From Vibrio diabolicus (GTDB taxonomy: Bacteria > Pseudomonadota > Gammaproteobacteria > Enterobacterales > Vibrionaceae): a stretch of DNA of 64,000 nucleotides. This document shows, piece after piece, positions 7,998 through 16,483 of the stretch (position 1 is its first letter; every line of letters begins with the position of its first letter). Made by a program: the position numbers and the translations under genes. The DNA lies in NCBI GenBank assembly GCA_001048675.1, contig CCKK01000003.1, positions 434,001 through 498,000 of the forward strand, given 5' to 3'. The notes beneath the pieces were generated by a model. The model had not been told where the DNA came from, searched no databases, and was given only the letters and a program-made list of their open reading frames with translations.

Positions 7998-10088
7998 ATG
8001 CTTAACCGGTTAAAACAACTTCAAACATCAACCAAAGGCTACATTGGCATTCCAATTGTCTTGCTAATGATTTTGGCAATGGTGATTTTACCTTTGCCTC
8101 CCCTGCTATTGGATGCGTTGTTTACCTTCAATATCGTCTTGGCAATCCTAGTATTGCTGGTCAGCACTACCGCAAAGCGACCATTAGACTTCTCAGTTTT
8201 TCCAACAATTTTGTTAGTCGCGACATTATTGCGTCTTACACTGAACGTCGCTTCCACACGAATCGTACTCCTAGAAGGACATAATGGGGGGGATGCGGCA
8301 GGTAAAGTCATCCAAGCGTTCGGTGAAGTCGTTATTGGCGGTAACTACGTCGTTGGTATGGTGGTGTTTGTTATCTTGATGATCATCAACTTCGTCGTAA
8401 TTACCAAAGGTGGCGAACGTATCTCTGAGGTGTCAGCGCGCTTTACTTTAGATGCCTTACCGGGCAAACAGATGGCGATTGATGCCGACTTAAATGCCGG
8501 TCTTATCGATCAGGAAACCGCTCGATTGCGTCGTAAAGAAGTCGCTAACGAAGCCGATTTCCATGGCTCGATGGACGGTGCCTCAAAGTTTGTGCGAGGC
8601 GATGCTATCGCTGGTTTGCTGATTCTGTTTATCAACATCATTGGTGGTATCAGCATCGGCGTCTTTGAGCATGGACTCGCAGCATCTGACGCCTTTAAAA
8701 CCTACGCACTACTTACAATCGGTGATGGCTTAGTAGCTCAAATTCCGTCACTTCTATTGGCAACGGCTGCAGCGATTATCGTTACGCGAATTAATGATAG
8801 CGATAATGGCATGTCGGAAACCATGCAAAAACAATTGCTGGCAACCCCGGCGACACTGTTTACCGTCGCAGGCATCATGGCTGTGATAGGCATGGTGCCA
8901 GGCATGCCACATTTGGCCTTTTTTGCTTTCGCGGGTGCTTTAGCTTTCGCGGGTTGGCGTCAAACTAAAAAGCCCGTGCAAGACTCCCAAATCGAGGAGG
9001 TCGAAGCACTTTCTCAAGCCATGCAAGAGGACGATACCCCACTTACGTGGGAAGATATTCCTCATGTTCAAACGTTGTCGCTTTCCCTGGGCTACCGTCT
9101 CGTTCACCTAGTCAACAAAGAACAAGGTGCACCTTTATCACAGCGTATTCGCGGTGTGCGCCGTAACCTATCTGAACAAGTCGGCTTTTTATTACCAGAG
9201 GTGCGTATTCGAGACAACCTAAGCCTTAAGCCGAATCAGTATACAATTTCTCTCAATGGCGAAGTGATCGAACAAGGCTTTATCGAGCCAGAACGTTTGA
9301 TGGCGATTGCAGTCGGCGAAACGTACGGTGAAGTAGATGGTATTTTGGGCAGTGACCCTGCTTACCAATTACCAGCAGTGTGGATTGAACATCAAGACAA
9401 AGCGAAAGCGCTGAACATGGGTTATCAAGTGGTCGATGATGGCACGGTCATCGCGACTCATATTAGCAAGATAATGAAAACAAACCTTGCTGAGTTGTTT
9501 ACGCACGACGATGTTGAAGCCATGACGCAACGTTTGACACAGCAAGCACCGAAGTTAGCCGAAGCCCTAGCCGCGGCACTTAACCCTGCGCAGCAACTCA
9601 AAGTATATCGCCAGTTGTTACTAGACCAAGTGCCACTAAAAGATATTCGTACGATTGCTAACACAATGTTGGAATCCGCGGAAAACACTAAAGACCCGAT
9701 TTTACTGGCATCTGATGTGCGTTGCGCACTAAAACGCACGCTCGTAAACCTGATCGCGGGACAGAAAAACGAATTAAATGTCTATGCTCTCTCTGATGAA
9801 CTAGAACAAATGCTACTGACTTCGCTACAACAAGCACAATCTTCTGGTACAGTAATGTTAGACAGCTTCCCAATTGAGCCAAATATTCTTGGTCAGTTCC
9901 AACAAAACTTGCCACTGATAAGACAACAGCTCAAACAACAGGGATTACCTCCGATTCTTCTCGTTATGCCTCAGTTACGTCCACTTCTGGCTCGTTACGC
10001 ACGCACATTTACGCAAGGACTGGCAGTATTGTCTTACAACGAAATTCCAGAAAACAAACAAATCAATGTGGTAGGAAACCTTGGTTAA
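7998..10088 (+). CDS. flhA: Lateral flagellar export protein FlhA
   Basis: FlhA is the largest export gate component; its cytoplasmic domains form a nonameric ring that receives chaperone-substrate complexes. The 696 residues have about eight membrane segments (1-310), the conserved cytosolic loop between segments 4 and 5 (VITKGGERISEVSARFTLDALPGKQMAIDADLNAG in shortened form, near residues 130-165), a linker, and the four-subdomain C-terminal region (about 350-690). Length and motifs are normal. It begins 31 bases after flhB with AAGGA upstream. Its last eight bases overlap the following EAL-like gene. Confidence 0.96.
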   Translation: MLNRLKQLQTSTKGYIGIPIVLLMILAMVILPLPPLLLDALFTFNIVLAILVLLVSTTAKRPLDFSVFPTILLVATLLRLTLNVASTRIVLLEGHNGGDAAGKVIQAFGEVVIGGNYVVGMVVFVILMIINFVVITKGGERISEVSARFTLDALPGKQMAIDADLNAGLIDQETARLRRKEVANEADFHGSMDGASKFVRGDAIAGLLILFINIIGGISIGVFEHGLAASDAFKTYALLTIGDGLVAQIPSLLLATAAAIIVTRINDSDNGMSETMQKQLLATPATLFTVAGIMAVIGMVPGMPHLAFFAFAGALAFAGWRQTKKPVQDSQIEEVEALSQAMQEDDTPLTWEDIPHVQTLSLSLGYRLVHLVNKEQGAPLSQRIRGVRRNLSEQVGFLLPEVRIRDNLSLKPNQYTISLNGEVIEQGFIEPERLMAIAVGETYGEVDGILGSDPAYQLPAVWIEHQDKAKALNMGYQVVDDGTVIATHISKIMKTNLAELFTHDDVEAMTQRLTQQAPKLAEALAAALNPAQQLKVYRQLLLDQVPLKDIRTIANTMLESAENTKDPILLASDVRCALKRTLVNLIAGQKNELNVYALSDELEQMLLTSLQQAQSSGTVMLDSFPIEPNILGQFQQNLPLIRQQLKQQGLPPILLVMPQLRPLLARYARTFTQGLAVLSYNEIPENKQINVVGNLG

Positions 10089-10878
10089 TCTTATTTCAAC
10101 ACATGCGATGTACGAACATTTGGTTGGTCTCGCAGTACAACATATCGTCACGGATGACGATCAATTAGTATTTGATGCTTTAAAGCACAATGACATTCAA
10201 CACGCGTGCCAAGCCATTCGCGAGACTCAATCAGGAGGGGTAGAATTCCAACACCTGACGTTGAGATTTGGCACGCGTGGCGAACAAAGCGTCTATCAAT
10301 TCGAACTCTCTGAACAAATGCAGTACTGCCTAGATTTGTTCAGCCTTTATCTCGCATTGCGACAAACACAGTTTCAGCTAGAAGCCTTTCACCCCGACTT
10401 AATCAGTAACGTCGTCGTGCCGATAAGAATTGACGCATTACTATGGGAACCAGGCATATACTTTCTCGAACAGATGATTCAGTTTCACTCTTGCGCTTTT
10501 CAACATGTGATTCCTTCTCTTCAAGCAGACAAAACGCTATGCGCCTATGATAAAGTCTCAGCGCTGATAGAGAAGTTAAGAGAAAACGCCTACTCACTTT
10601 GGTTTGAAGTCGCGACATCACAAGTGAACTTCGAACGAGTCGCTGACTTTAATCCCGATATGATCAAACTATCAGTCACGTTAGAGGATAAAGAAGAAAG
10701 ACATGCTTTCCTACCGATTGCTAAGTTCTTAAGAAAGCACAAATACCCTTGGGTAGCCGGGCGGGTAGCGAGCCAAACAGAGCTAAACCGCTATCGCTTG
10801 TTAGGGGCCAATTATTACTTTGGTTATTTCAGTGACATCCCGACCTCCCTCTCTTTTCAATCTTTTGGTGAGGAATGA
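10081..10878 (+). CDS. Degenerate EAL-domain protein, last gene of the lateral export operon
   Basis: The 265-residue protein has the fold signature of a c-di-GMP phosphodiesterase EAL domain but not its catalytic residues. In its second half, FNPDMIKLSVTL corresponds to the F-P-D-LKID-F segment, WVAGRVASQTELNRYRLLGANYYFGYF corresponds to the AEGVET...LG...QGY segment, and the DDFG position reads FEVA. The metal-binding acids of EAL, DDF and the EGVE loop are therefore missing. Catalysis is very unlikely; a protein-binding role like that of YdiV/RflP is possible but unproven. Translation probably starts at TTG 10081, which has AGGAAA six bases upstream and overlaps flhA by 8 bases. An ATG at 10108 has no ribosome site. 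A strong terminator follows. Confidence 0.75.
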   Translation: MVNLISTHAMYEHLVGLAVQHIVTDDDQLVFDALKHNDIQHACQAIRETQSGGVEFQHLTLRFGTRGEQSVYQFELSEQMQYCLDLFSLYLALRQTQFQLEAFHPDLISNVVVPIRIDALLWEPGIYFLEQMIQFHSCAFQHVIPSLQADKTLCAYDKVSALIEKLRENAYSLWFEVATSQVNFERVADFNPDMIKLSVTLEDKEERHAFLPIAKFLRKHKYPWVAGRVASQTELNRYRLLGANYYFGYFSDIPTSLSFQSFGEE

Positions 10879-10903
10879 CAGAATCCTAACTATTAATCTT
10901 TAT

Positions 10904-10936
10904 AAAACAGCGCGAATTATTCGCGCTGTTTTTTTA
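10904..10936 (+). terminator. Rho-independent terminator of the fliM-flhA-EAL operon
   Basis: A 13-base-pair perfect stem (AAAACAGCGCGAA and its complement) with a 3-base loop TTA is followed by a run of T. It ends the fliM operon and separates it from lafA. Confidence 0.92.
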
Positions 10937-11182
10937 TTTATAACGAAGAACGACAATATTGATAGATGACTGCTTCCCTGATTAAGTCAGGCTTATTCAG
11001 GTTATTTGATGTTATATCTGCATTTTCATGGAATACAAGTCACTAAAAATCATCAATTTTGATCTTTTTTAGGAATTTTTTAATTTTCAAATTAATCATT
11101 AAAGCTGACCGACCGCCTCTAGTTAGTGACTAGGGAATATCCCGAGGCCTGAAAGATATAGTGACTAACTAAGGAGACTAAG
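10937..11182 (+). promoter_or_regulatory. lafA promoter and structured leader
   Basis: The region between the terminator and lafA is AT-rich with long T runs up to about 11085. A TTAAAG at 11098-11103 could be a sigma-28 -35 box, but no clear GCCGATAA follows at the proper distance, so the exact LafS promoter is not assigned. The last 60 bases form a hairpin: AGTTAGTGAC (11121-11130) pairs with GTGACTAACT (11161-11170) apart from one G-G mismatch, and GGGAATATCCC (11133-11143) is a small inner hairpin. The ribosome site AAGGAG (11171-11176) starts right after the outer stem. Confidence 0.6.
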
Positions 11183-12055
11183 ATGGCTTTATCAATGCAC
11201 ACTAACTACGCATCGCTTGTAACTCAAAACACTCTGAACAACACAAGCGGTCTTCTAAACACTGCGATGGAGCGTCTAAGCACGGGTTACCGCATCAACT
11301 CAGCAGCAGATGACGCTGCGGGTCTACAAATTGCTACTCGTCTTGAATCTCAAACTCGTGGCATGAACGTAGCGATGCGTAACGCACAGGACGGCATCTC
11401 TATGATGCAAACTGCGGAAGGCGCAATGGATGAGATGACAAACATCACATACCGTATGAACGACCTTGCAACACAAGCTTCAAACGGCTCTCTATCTGCA
11501 AACGACCGTACAGCACTAAACGCAGAATACCAACAACTAGGTTCAGAACTTGCTAACATCATGTCTTCTACTAGCTTTGGTGGTAACAAGCTTCTATTAG
11601 ATGGTGCTGGTCAATTTGAGCAAGCTGCTGTTACTTTCCAAATCGGTACGCAAGCTGGTGAACAACTATCAGTCGACGTTTCTGGTCAAGTTCAAGCAAT
11701 CAACACTGCTGTTGGTACTGCTGGTGCTCTAGCAGTAGGTGACCTAACGTCTGCAGCAAACGCGCAAACTGCAATGACAGCACTAACTGGTGCGACTGGT
11801 GAAGCTGGTCTTCTAGGTGCAATCGGTACTGCACGTTCTGCGTTAGGTGCAAACATCAACCGTCTAGAGCACACAATGACTAACCTAGGTAACATGGTTG
11901 AAAACACTTCTGCAGCGAAAGGCCGTATCACAGATGCAGACTTCGCAGTTGAATCTTCAAACATGACTAAGAACCAAATGCTAATGCAAGCTGGTACGAC
12001 CGTTCTTTCTAAGACTAGTCAGCTTCCTGGTATGGCAATGTCACTACTACGCTAA
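11183..12055 (+). CDS. lafA: Lateral flagellin LafA
   Basis: LafA is the filament protein of the lateral (swarming) flagella. The 290 residues show the conserved flagellin N-terminus ([19 protein letters not shown], then [21 protein letters not shown] and [16 protein letters not shown]) and C-terminus ([45 protein letters not shown], ending MAMSLLR). The variable middle (about 150-215) is short and rich in A, G and T, as in lateral flagellins. Codon use (many GGT, CGT, CTA) is that of a highly expressed gene. It is monocistronic, with AAGGAG before the ATG and its own terminator. Secretion would use the export gate encoded upstream and the FliS chaperone encoded at 14188. Confidence 0.96.
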   Translation: MALSMHTNYASLVTQNTLNNTSGLLNTAMERLSTGYRINSAADDAAGLQIATRLESQTRGMNVAMRNAQDGISMMQTAEGAMDEMTNITYRMNDLATQASNGSLSANDRTALNAEYQQLGSELANIMSSTSFGGNKLLLDGAGQFEQAAVTFQIGTQAGEQLSVDVSGQVQAINTAVGTAGALAVGDLTSAANAQTAMTALTGATGEAGLLGAIGTARSALGANINRLEHTMTNLGNMVENTSAAKGRITDADFAVESSNMTKNQMLMQAGTTVLSKTSQLPGMAMSLLR

Positions 12056-12096
12056 TTATTTAGTTAATAGTGCGCTCAATTTAAATCGTCCTAATG

Positions 12097-12127
12097 ATAA
12101 AGCCTTCCCGCGGAAGGCTTTATTTTT
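12097..12127 (+). terminator. Terminator after lafA
   Basis: ATAAAGCCTTCC and its complement form a 12-base-pair stem with loop CGC, followed by TTTTT. The end of the leftward 98-codon gene at 12126 lies in this structure. Confidence 0.92.
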
Positions 12128-12422
12128 ATCTACGAATATAAATAGCGCTAGTATTACCAGTCAGGTGCTCTGGAATTCGAAAGCCTATTTTTAACATTAT
12201 ATTGTGTAGTATTTTATTAAATAGTTCTAGCTCTACAGGTTCAACTCTGTTTTCTAATTGGCTAAGTCTAAGCTCCGGGAATTTAGACATTGCTTCCTGT
12301 TGAATACTAGCGATTTCATCAGAATTAATACTCTGTTTGCTAAGTAGCTTTGTGCTAATAAAACCCTCATATGCACGAGCACATTTCATTAATCGTAAAG
12401 CAAATTCATTCATAACAGACAT
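12126..12422 (-). CDS. Hypothetical 98-residue protein between lafA and fliD
   Basis: A leftward frame of 98 codons lies opposite to its flagellar neighbours. I do not recognise the product. It is rich in E, L, S and I, mostly helical in appearance (MNEFALRLMKCARAYEGFISTKLL, NSDEIASIQQEAMSKFPELR), with no membrane segment or signal peptide. The base composition is AT-rich and the ribosome site weak (AAAGA before the ATG at 12422; another ATG lies at 12413). Its stop codon falls inside the lafA terminator. The position suggests a flagellin-related regulator or modifier, but nothing in the sequence proves it. It could also be a non-functional frame. Confidence 0.5.
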   Translation of the reverse strand: MSVMNEFALRLMKCARAYEGFISTKLLSKQSINSDEIASIQQEAMSKFPELRLSQLENRVEPVELELFNKILHNIMLKIGFRIPEHLTGNTSAIYIRR

Positions 12423-12829
12423 TCTTTTTAAGTGGTGGTCTAATTAATACAAGATCACTTGCATATGTAACCTCTTCAAAATAATACCAAAACACAATTA
12501 AAATACCGTATCAGAATTATCTGAATTGAATAGAGGGAAACACTTAATACAATTACGTCCTATTCAGCTCCCCCTATCTAACATCATAACTACAATTAAA
12601 TATTTTCTGCCTCTAGGTCGCCTTTTCTATTAGGGAAAAGTAATTATCCCTTTAGAGGAATGCGGAATATCCAAGGTGGAAACATAGCTTCCTCTCAACA
12701 AAAAACATCAACTTAAGTTATTGTTTTGTAAAAACTTAAACATACGGCACGCATCTTGCGATGAAAAGTTAAACCAGACTTAAAAGAACACTATTTAAGT
12801 CGACTAAATATGAGAGAGGGAGCGACCTC
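12423..12829 (+). promoter_or_regulatory. Upstream region of the fliD-lafU operon
   Basis: The 407 bases are AT-rich and contain no gene. They hold a sigma-54 promoter (listed separately) about 75 bases before fliD. About 110 bases farther upstream is a nested inverted repeat: CCTCTA (12610-12615) with TAGAGG (12653-12658), enclosing AGGGA (12632-12636) with TCCCT (12647-12651). Its distance from the promoter is suitable for an enhancer site of a protein such as LafK, which is inference. Confidence 0.55.
12745..12760 (+). promoter_or_regulatory. Sigma-54 (-24/-12) promoter of the fliD-lafU operon
   Basis: CGGCACGCATCTTGCG matches the sigma-54 consensus (TGGCACG-N4-TTGCA) at 14 of the usual positions, with GG (12746-12747) and GC (12758-12759) separated by exactly 10 bases. 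It is about 70 bases before the fliD start. This places lafS (sigma-28) under sigma-54 and LafK control, which agrees with the known hierarchy of lateral flagellar genes. Confidence 0.85.
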
Positions 12830-14167
12830 ATGAGTTCGTTAGATCCAATCACTATGGCAACGCAGTTCGCCACTTTAGATGTTCAACCATTCCAACAGCG
12901 CTATCAGCTACAAACGAACAAGTATCAGGCTCAACTTTCCGCATTAGGCAAAGTTGAAACCGCGCTACGAGACTTTCGTACTGCAATCAATGAGATGAAT
13001 AGCAATACAAACAGTATTGTTAAGAACAGCGCTACGCTGTCTCAAGAAGGCAACTTTACAGCCAGTGCAGATGCCAAGGCTCTTACAGGAAATTACCAAA
13101 TCTTCGTAGAGCAAGTAGCAACTTCACATCAAGTTTCAACCGGCATGCCCGCAGACCTTGAAGCAACAACGGAGATTCCAACAACCGGCTCACTTGAGTT
13201 CACTATAAACGGTGAATCAATGACGCTGGGTTTATCAACCGTCGATAGTGACGGAGACGGAGTCGCTACCGTTAGCGACCTTGCAAGCGCAATCAACAAC
13301 AATGTGGATAATCCTGGCGTCAGCGCAACACTAGTTCGCTCAAACGGTCAAACACATTTTATGCTATCGAGCACAGAAACTGGTGTTGCCAATAAAATCA
13401 ACGTATCAGCCTCTGGTACAGGTCAAGCGTGGTTTGAAGATGCATTCACTAACCTAAACCAAATTAGCGCCCCGCAAGATGCCGTTATGTGGTTGGGATC
13501 TAAAGACTCAGGTCTCAAACTGACGAACGCAAGCAACACTTTTGAAGGCGTAATTGACGGTGTTGATATTACGGTCTCAAAAGCGCAGTCAGCAGGCGAC
13601 GCACCTATTAGCTTGAAGGTCGGTGCGGATAGTGAGGGAACAAAAGAGCAATTGGATAAGTTTGTTGACGCATATAACACTCTTATTGGCGCAATGAACC
13701 AACACACCCAAATAGGTGGTGAAGACAAAAAACGCGGCGTATTGGCAAGCGACCCTACACTGCGCTCTATTGAAAGCCAATTAACAAGCTTAGTCCGAGG
13801 TGAGCATGGCGGCATGCGTTTAAGCGAGATCGGTATCAGTCTAGATCGCAACGGCAAAATGAAAGTTGACCAAGAAAAGTTTAAAAACGCACAACAAAAC
13901 AACAGTGCTGGTTTAGAAGCAATCTTTAATGGTGATGGTGCGTTACTTGATTCCATTGATGACATGGTGGAACCGTTTTTGAAGTTTTCATCAGGTACTT
14001 TCAAATCTAGAAAAGACGCTTTGCAAGCAAATCTAGACCGAGTCGAAGATAAACAGACCACATTAGAGCGCAAGTACGAGATGTCGTACAACCGCTACCT
14101 AAAACAATTCACTCAAATGAACTCAATTATGACCCAAATGAGCCAAACCATGACAATGTTTGGCTAA
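12830..14167 (+). CDS. fliD: Lateral flagellar filament cap protein FliD (LafB)
   Basis: FliD (HAP2) caps the growing filament and folds incoming flagellin. The 445 residues show the N-terminal coiled-coil part (QTNKYQAQLSALGKVETALRDFRTAINEM), a middle region with the family phrase SGTGQAW and the C-terminal D0 helices (SYNRYLKQFTQMNSIMTQMSQTM). Length is normal. The ATG at 12830 has a GGGAG ribosome site. It is the first gene of the sigma-54-driven late operon, followed by fliS after 20 bases. Confidence 0.94.
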   Translation: MSSLDPITMATQFATLDVQPFQQRYQLQTNKYQAQLSALGKVETALRDFRTAINEMNSNTNSIVKNSATLSQEGNFTASADAKALTGNYQIFVEQVATSHQVSTGMPADLEATTEIPTTGSLEFTINGESMTLGLSTVDSDGDGVATVSDLASAINNNVDNPGVSATLVRSNGQTHFMLSSTETGVANKINVSASGTGQAWFEDAFTNLNQISAPQDAVMWLGSKDSGLKLTNASNTFEGVIDGVDITVSKAQSAGDAPISLKVGADSEGTKEQLDKFVDAYNTLIGAMNQHTQIGGEDKKRGVLASDPTLRSIESQLTSLVRGEHGGMRLSEIGISLDRNGKMKVDQEKFKNAQQNNSAGLEAIFNGDGALLDSIDDMVEPFLKFSSGTFKSRKDALQANLDRVEDKQTTLERKYEMSYNRYLKQFTQMNSIMTQMSQTMTMFG

Positions 14168-14187
14168 GCCTTTAGGAGAAAAAACTC

Positions 14188-14574
14188 ATGCTTATGGACT
14201 CTGGCTATGACTCGTACCAGCAAGTAGACCTCAACGCGCAAGCGGCAGCAGCAAACCCACACCAATTAGTCATTATGTTGATCGATGGCTTACTTGATGA
14301 AGTTGAACGTATTCGTGGCCATTTGGCTGCGAATCGCTTGGCGGAGAAAGGTAACGGAATCAACAAATGCATGAACATCTTGATTGGGCTCACAAGCGCT
14401 CTAGATGATGAGAATGGTGGCGAAATTGCTGAAAACTTACGCCAGCTGTATGACTTCTGCCAAGTTGAGCTTTATTACGCCAGCGTGCAGAACGATGCGA
14501 ATCGCTTGGTTAATGTCGAGCGTGTAATGGGTAACATTCGTGAAGGTTGGATGAATTTTGGACAACAAGCATAA
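14188..14574 (+). CDS. fliS: Lateral flagellin export chaperone FliS (LafC)
   Basis: FliS binds the C-terminus of flagellin in the cytoplasm, stops it polymerising and hands it to FlhA. The 128-residue helical protein shows the family pattern: a YQQVDLNAQAAAANPHQLVIMLIDGLLDEVERIRGHL-type N-terminal half, then GNGINKCMNILIGLTSALD and an ENLRQLYDFC helix. A TAGGAG ribosome site precedes the ATG at 14188. It overlaps the next gene by 17 bases. Confidence 0.94.
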   Translation: MLMDSGYDSYQQVDLNAQAAAANPHQLVIMLIDGLLDEVERIRGHLAANRLAEKGNGINKCMNILIGLTSALDDENGGEIAENLRQLYDFCQVELYYASVQNDANRLVNVERVMGNIREGWMNFGQQA

Positions 14575-14878
14575 AGTGTCGCCAGAGCGATTTCGTCATT
14601 TATCTCAGCTCATCCAATTCGCTACAAAAACAGCAGATTGGCATGCGCTTAAGCGCTATGACTTGCAGTTGCGAGAGCTATTGATCAGTCACAAACCTTT
14701 TTTGAAGGATCCTAAGCTTGCACCTGAAATTCAACGTGCCAAAACCGTTCATGCTGATGCATTCGCTAGATTAGAAAAGTCGAAGAACGAGTTAGAAAAA
14801 GAGATGAACATGGTCAATGACCATCAAGAGCGCGCTATGGCCTATCAATTAGCGATGACCATGGAGCTAACTCAATGA
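14558..14878 (+). CDS. FliT-like lateral flagellar chaperone (LafD)
   Basis: This 106-residue helical, charged protein occupies the place of FliT, the chaperone of the filament cap, between fliS and fliK. Sequence similarity to FliT is weak, so the call rests on length, helical nature and position (the gene order is that described for V. parahaemolyticus lafB-lafC-lafD-lafE). The frame opens with TTG at 14558 inside fliS, and a GTG at 14576 just after the fliS stop is an alternative start. The ribosome site is weak for both, so coupling to fliS translation is likely. Its stop overlaps the next ATG (ATGA). Confidence 0.75.
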   Translation: MDNKHKVSPERFRHLSQLIQFATKTADWHALKRYDLQLRELLISHKPFLKDPKLAPEIQRAKTVHADAFARLEKSKNELEKEMNMVNDHQERAMAYQLAMTMELTQ

Positions 14879-15948
14879 TCGTATCTCCTTCAACTCAAAT
14901 ATCCGGCAATGCATCACCTGGCCATGAAGGCAACATAAAACAAGCAAGAGCTGTACACGGTTTTTCTCATAACCCTATGTCTGAGTATAGCCAGTATGAC
15001 GGCCAAGGTTTCGCCTCAGCTTCAACCGTGCCGAGTTTTCATCTTACCGCTCCAGCTTTGGACAGCGAAGAAAAAGCGCATGCTCGTGGTTTGGATACTG
15101 ACGAACACTCGGCTTCTGAAGCAGATGCTCACCTGACAAGTACACTGGGTTCAACAGAATCACCTGATCTTGCTATGCAAGCTCAGGCTCTAACCCAGCG
15201 TATGCTCACTATGGCAGAAAAGCAGTCGGGTCAGTTCGGAAAAACTCCGCCTTTATCGGTAGCTAACGATGTTAAGTCTACAATACAAGACTCAAATAAC
15301 GCCTTTCTAAACACCTCTCCAAAGCAACAAGAGGTGCAACAAAGCCAACCGATGTCATCGAACTCGCGTCTATCAATCTCCAGTGCCGACTTTCAGACCC
15401 TATTGAGTCAACCAGCTCAAGGGCAACCAACGGCCTCACCACTCCAAGGACAAACACCAACGCCACAAGCCCCGAACACCGCCGTTGCCACGAGTCATAT
15501 TCAAACTCAAGGCTCTGAGTGGGCGGCTGTGCGCGTTGACACCAGTGCTGGGAAATGGGGAGAGCAAATGATGCAAGTTCTGCATGACCGTGTGACTCTT
15601 CAAGCGCAACAAAATGTACAAGAAGCCAAAATCCGCCTCGACCCACCGGATTTAGGTAAGCTGGATTTACTTGTACGTGTTGAAGGCGACCGACTAAGCG
15701 TGCACATCAATGCCAATACAGCCGCAACACGAGAAGCTTTAATGCAAGTGTCTGAGCGTCTACGCACAGAACTGCAAGAGCAGAACTTCGTCCATGTAGA
15801 TGTCAACGTGGGCTCTGATCAAAGCCAGAGTCGCAATGACCAACATACAAATGAAGAAGACGCCACTATTTTCGCAGCACGAGAATCTGGTGCATTCCAA
15901 ACTACAACAACAAACTATTCAGAACACTGGCTGAACACTCAAGCCTAG
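14875..15948 (+). CDS. fliK: Lateral flagellar hook-length control protein FliK (LafE)
   Basis: FliK measures hook length and triggers the FlhB substrate switch. The 357 residues have a long low-complexity N-terminal part rich in S, Q, A and T (1-225, expected to be disordered and secreted), followed by a well-conserved Flg_hook domain (about 235-320: AKIRLDPPDLGKLDLLVRVEG-type core, then VHINANTAATREALMQVSERL). Length is at the short end for FliK. Translation starts at an ATG overlapping the stop of the previous gene. The intact NPTH motif of FlhB is its expected partner. Confidence 0.92.
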   Translation: MIVSPSTQISGNASPGHEGNIKQARAVHGFSHNPMSEYSQYDGQGFASASTVPSFHLTAPALDSEEKAHARGLDTDEHSASEADAHLTSTLGSTESPDLAMQAQALTQRMLTMAEKQSGQFGKTPPLSVANDVKSTIQDSNNAFLNTSPKQQEVQQSQPMSSNSRLSISSADFQTLLSQPAQGQPTASPLQGQTPTPQAPNTAVATSHIQTQGSEWAAVRVDTSAGKWGEQMMQVLHDRVTLQAQQNVQEAKIRLDPPDLGKLDLLVRVEGDRLSVHINANTAATREALMQVSERLRTELQEQNFVHVDVNVGSDQSQSRNDQHTNEEDATIFAARESGAFQTTTTNYSEHWLNTQA

Positions 15949-15970
15949 TTAATCCTCGAGGAAAAAGGTT

Positions 15971-16471
15971 ATGACCAAACAACAAATGATCGCCCTGTTT
16001 ATCGCCATGATCATCACCAGCGCCCTCGTTTCGGCCGCCACGATTATGGGCGGAATCTGGTACTTAAACAAACACGCTCAAGAGTCACCTGACTCTGGTT
16101 CCTTGATCGATGATTCTCCATTGTCATTTTTAGTCACAGAAGAACCGACAAGCAAAGGTCCTAGCTTCCATCCTTTAGACAAAGTCGTTTTAACCGTAAA
16201 AGGTAAAAAGCAGACTCACTTTGTCATGCTAGAACTAGCAATTGAAACACGCCGCCCTGAGCGCATCAAAGACATTGATGAATACATGCCAATGGTACAA
16301 AACTCATTATTAAAATTGTTTAGCGACAAAACATTTGATGAGTTACAGCAAGCGGGTGCCATCGATATCCTGCAAAACGAAGTAAAACAAACGCTTTTAC
16401 TGGCTTTTGCTAAGACAGACATCGTTCGCGAAATCGACGATGTTTTGTTGACTAAATATGTTGTGCAATAA
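15971..16471 (+). CDS. fliL: Lateral flagellar basal body-associated protein FliL (LafF)
   Basis: FliL is a single-pass inner membrane protein that supports stator function and swarming. The 166 residues have one membrane segment near the N-terminus (about 8-32), then a periplasmic FliL/stomatin-like domain with the phrases HPLDKVVLTVKGKKQTHFVMLELAIE-type strand, PMVQNSLLKLFSDKTFDEL and DVLLTKYVVQ at the very end. The ATG has AGGAAAAAGG upstream. It lies between fliK and lafS in the late operon. Confidence 0.93.
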   Translation: MTKQQMIALFIAMIITSALVSAATIMGGIWYLNKHAQESPDSGSLIDDSPLSFLVTEEPTSKGPSFHPLDKVVLTVKGKKQTHFVMLELAIETRRPERIKDIDEYMPMVQNSLLKLFSDKTFDELQQAGAIDILQNEVKQTLLLAFAKTDIVREIDDVLLTKYVVQ

Positions 16472-16483
16472 CGGAGCACAACC

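Noticed and set aside
11085..11125. Classical sigma-28 promoter for lafA
   Set aside because: A TTAAAG is present but no GCCGATAA follows at the right distance; the LafS site may differ from the E. coli consensus, so no box was assigned.
13423..14091. 222-codon frame antisense to fliD
   Set aside because: It mirrors the codon pattern of the fliD gene on the other strand and has no ribosome site or family; a shadow frame.
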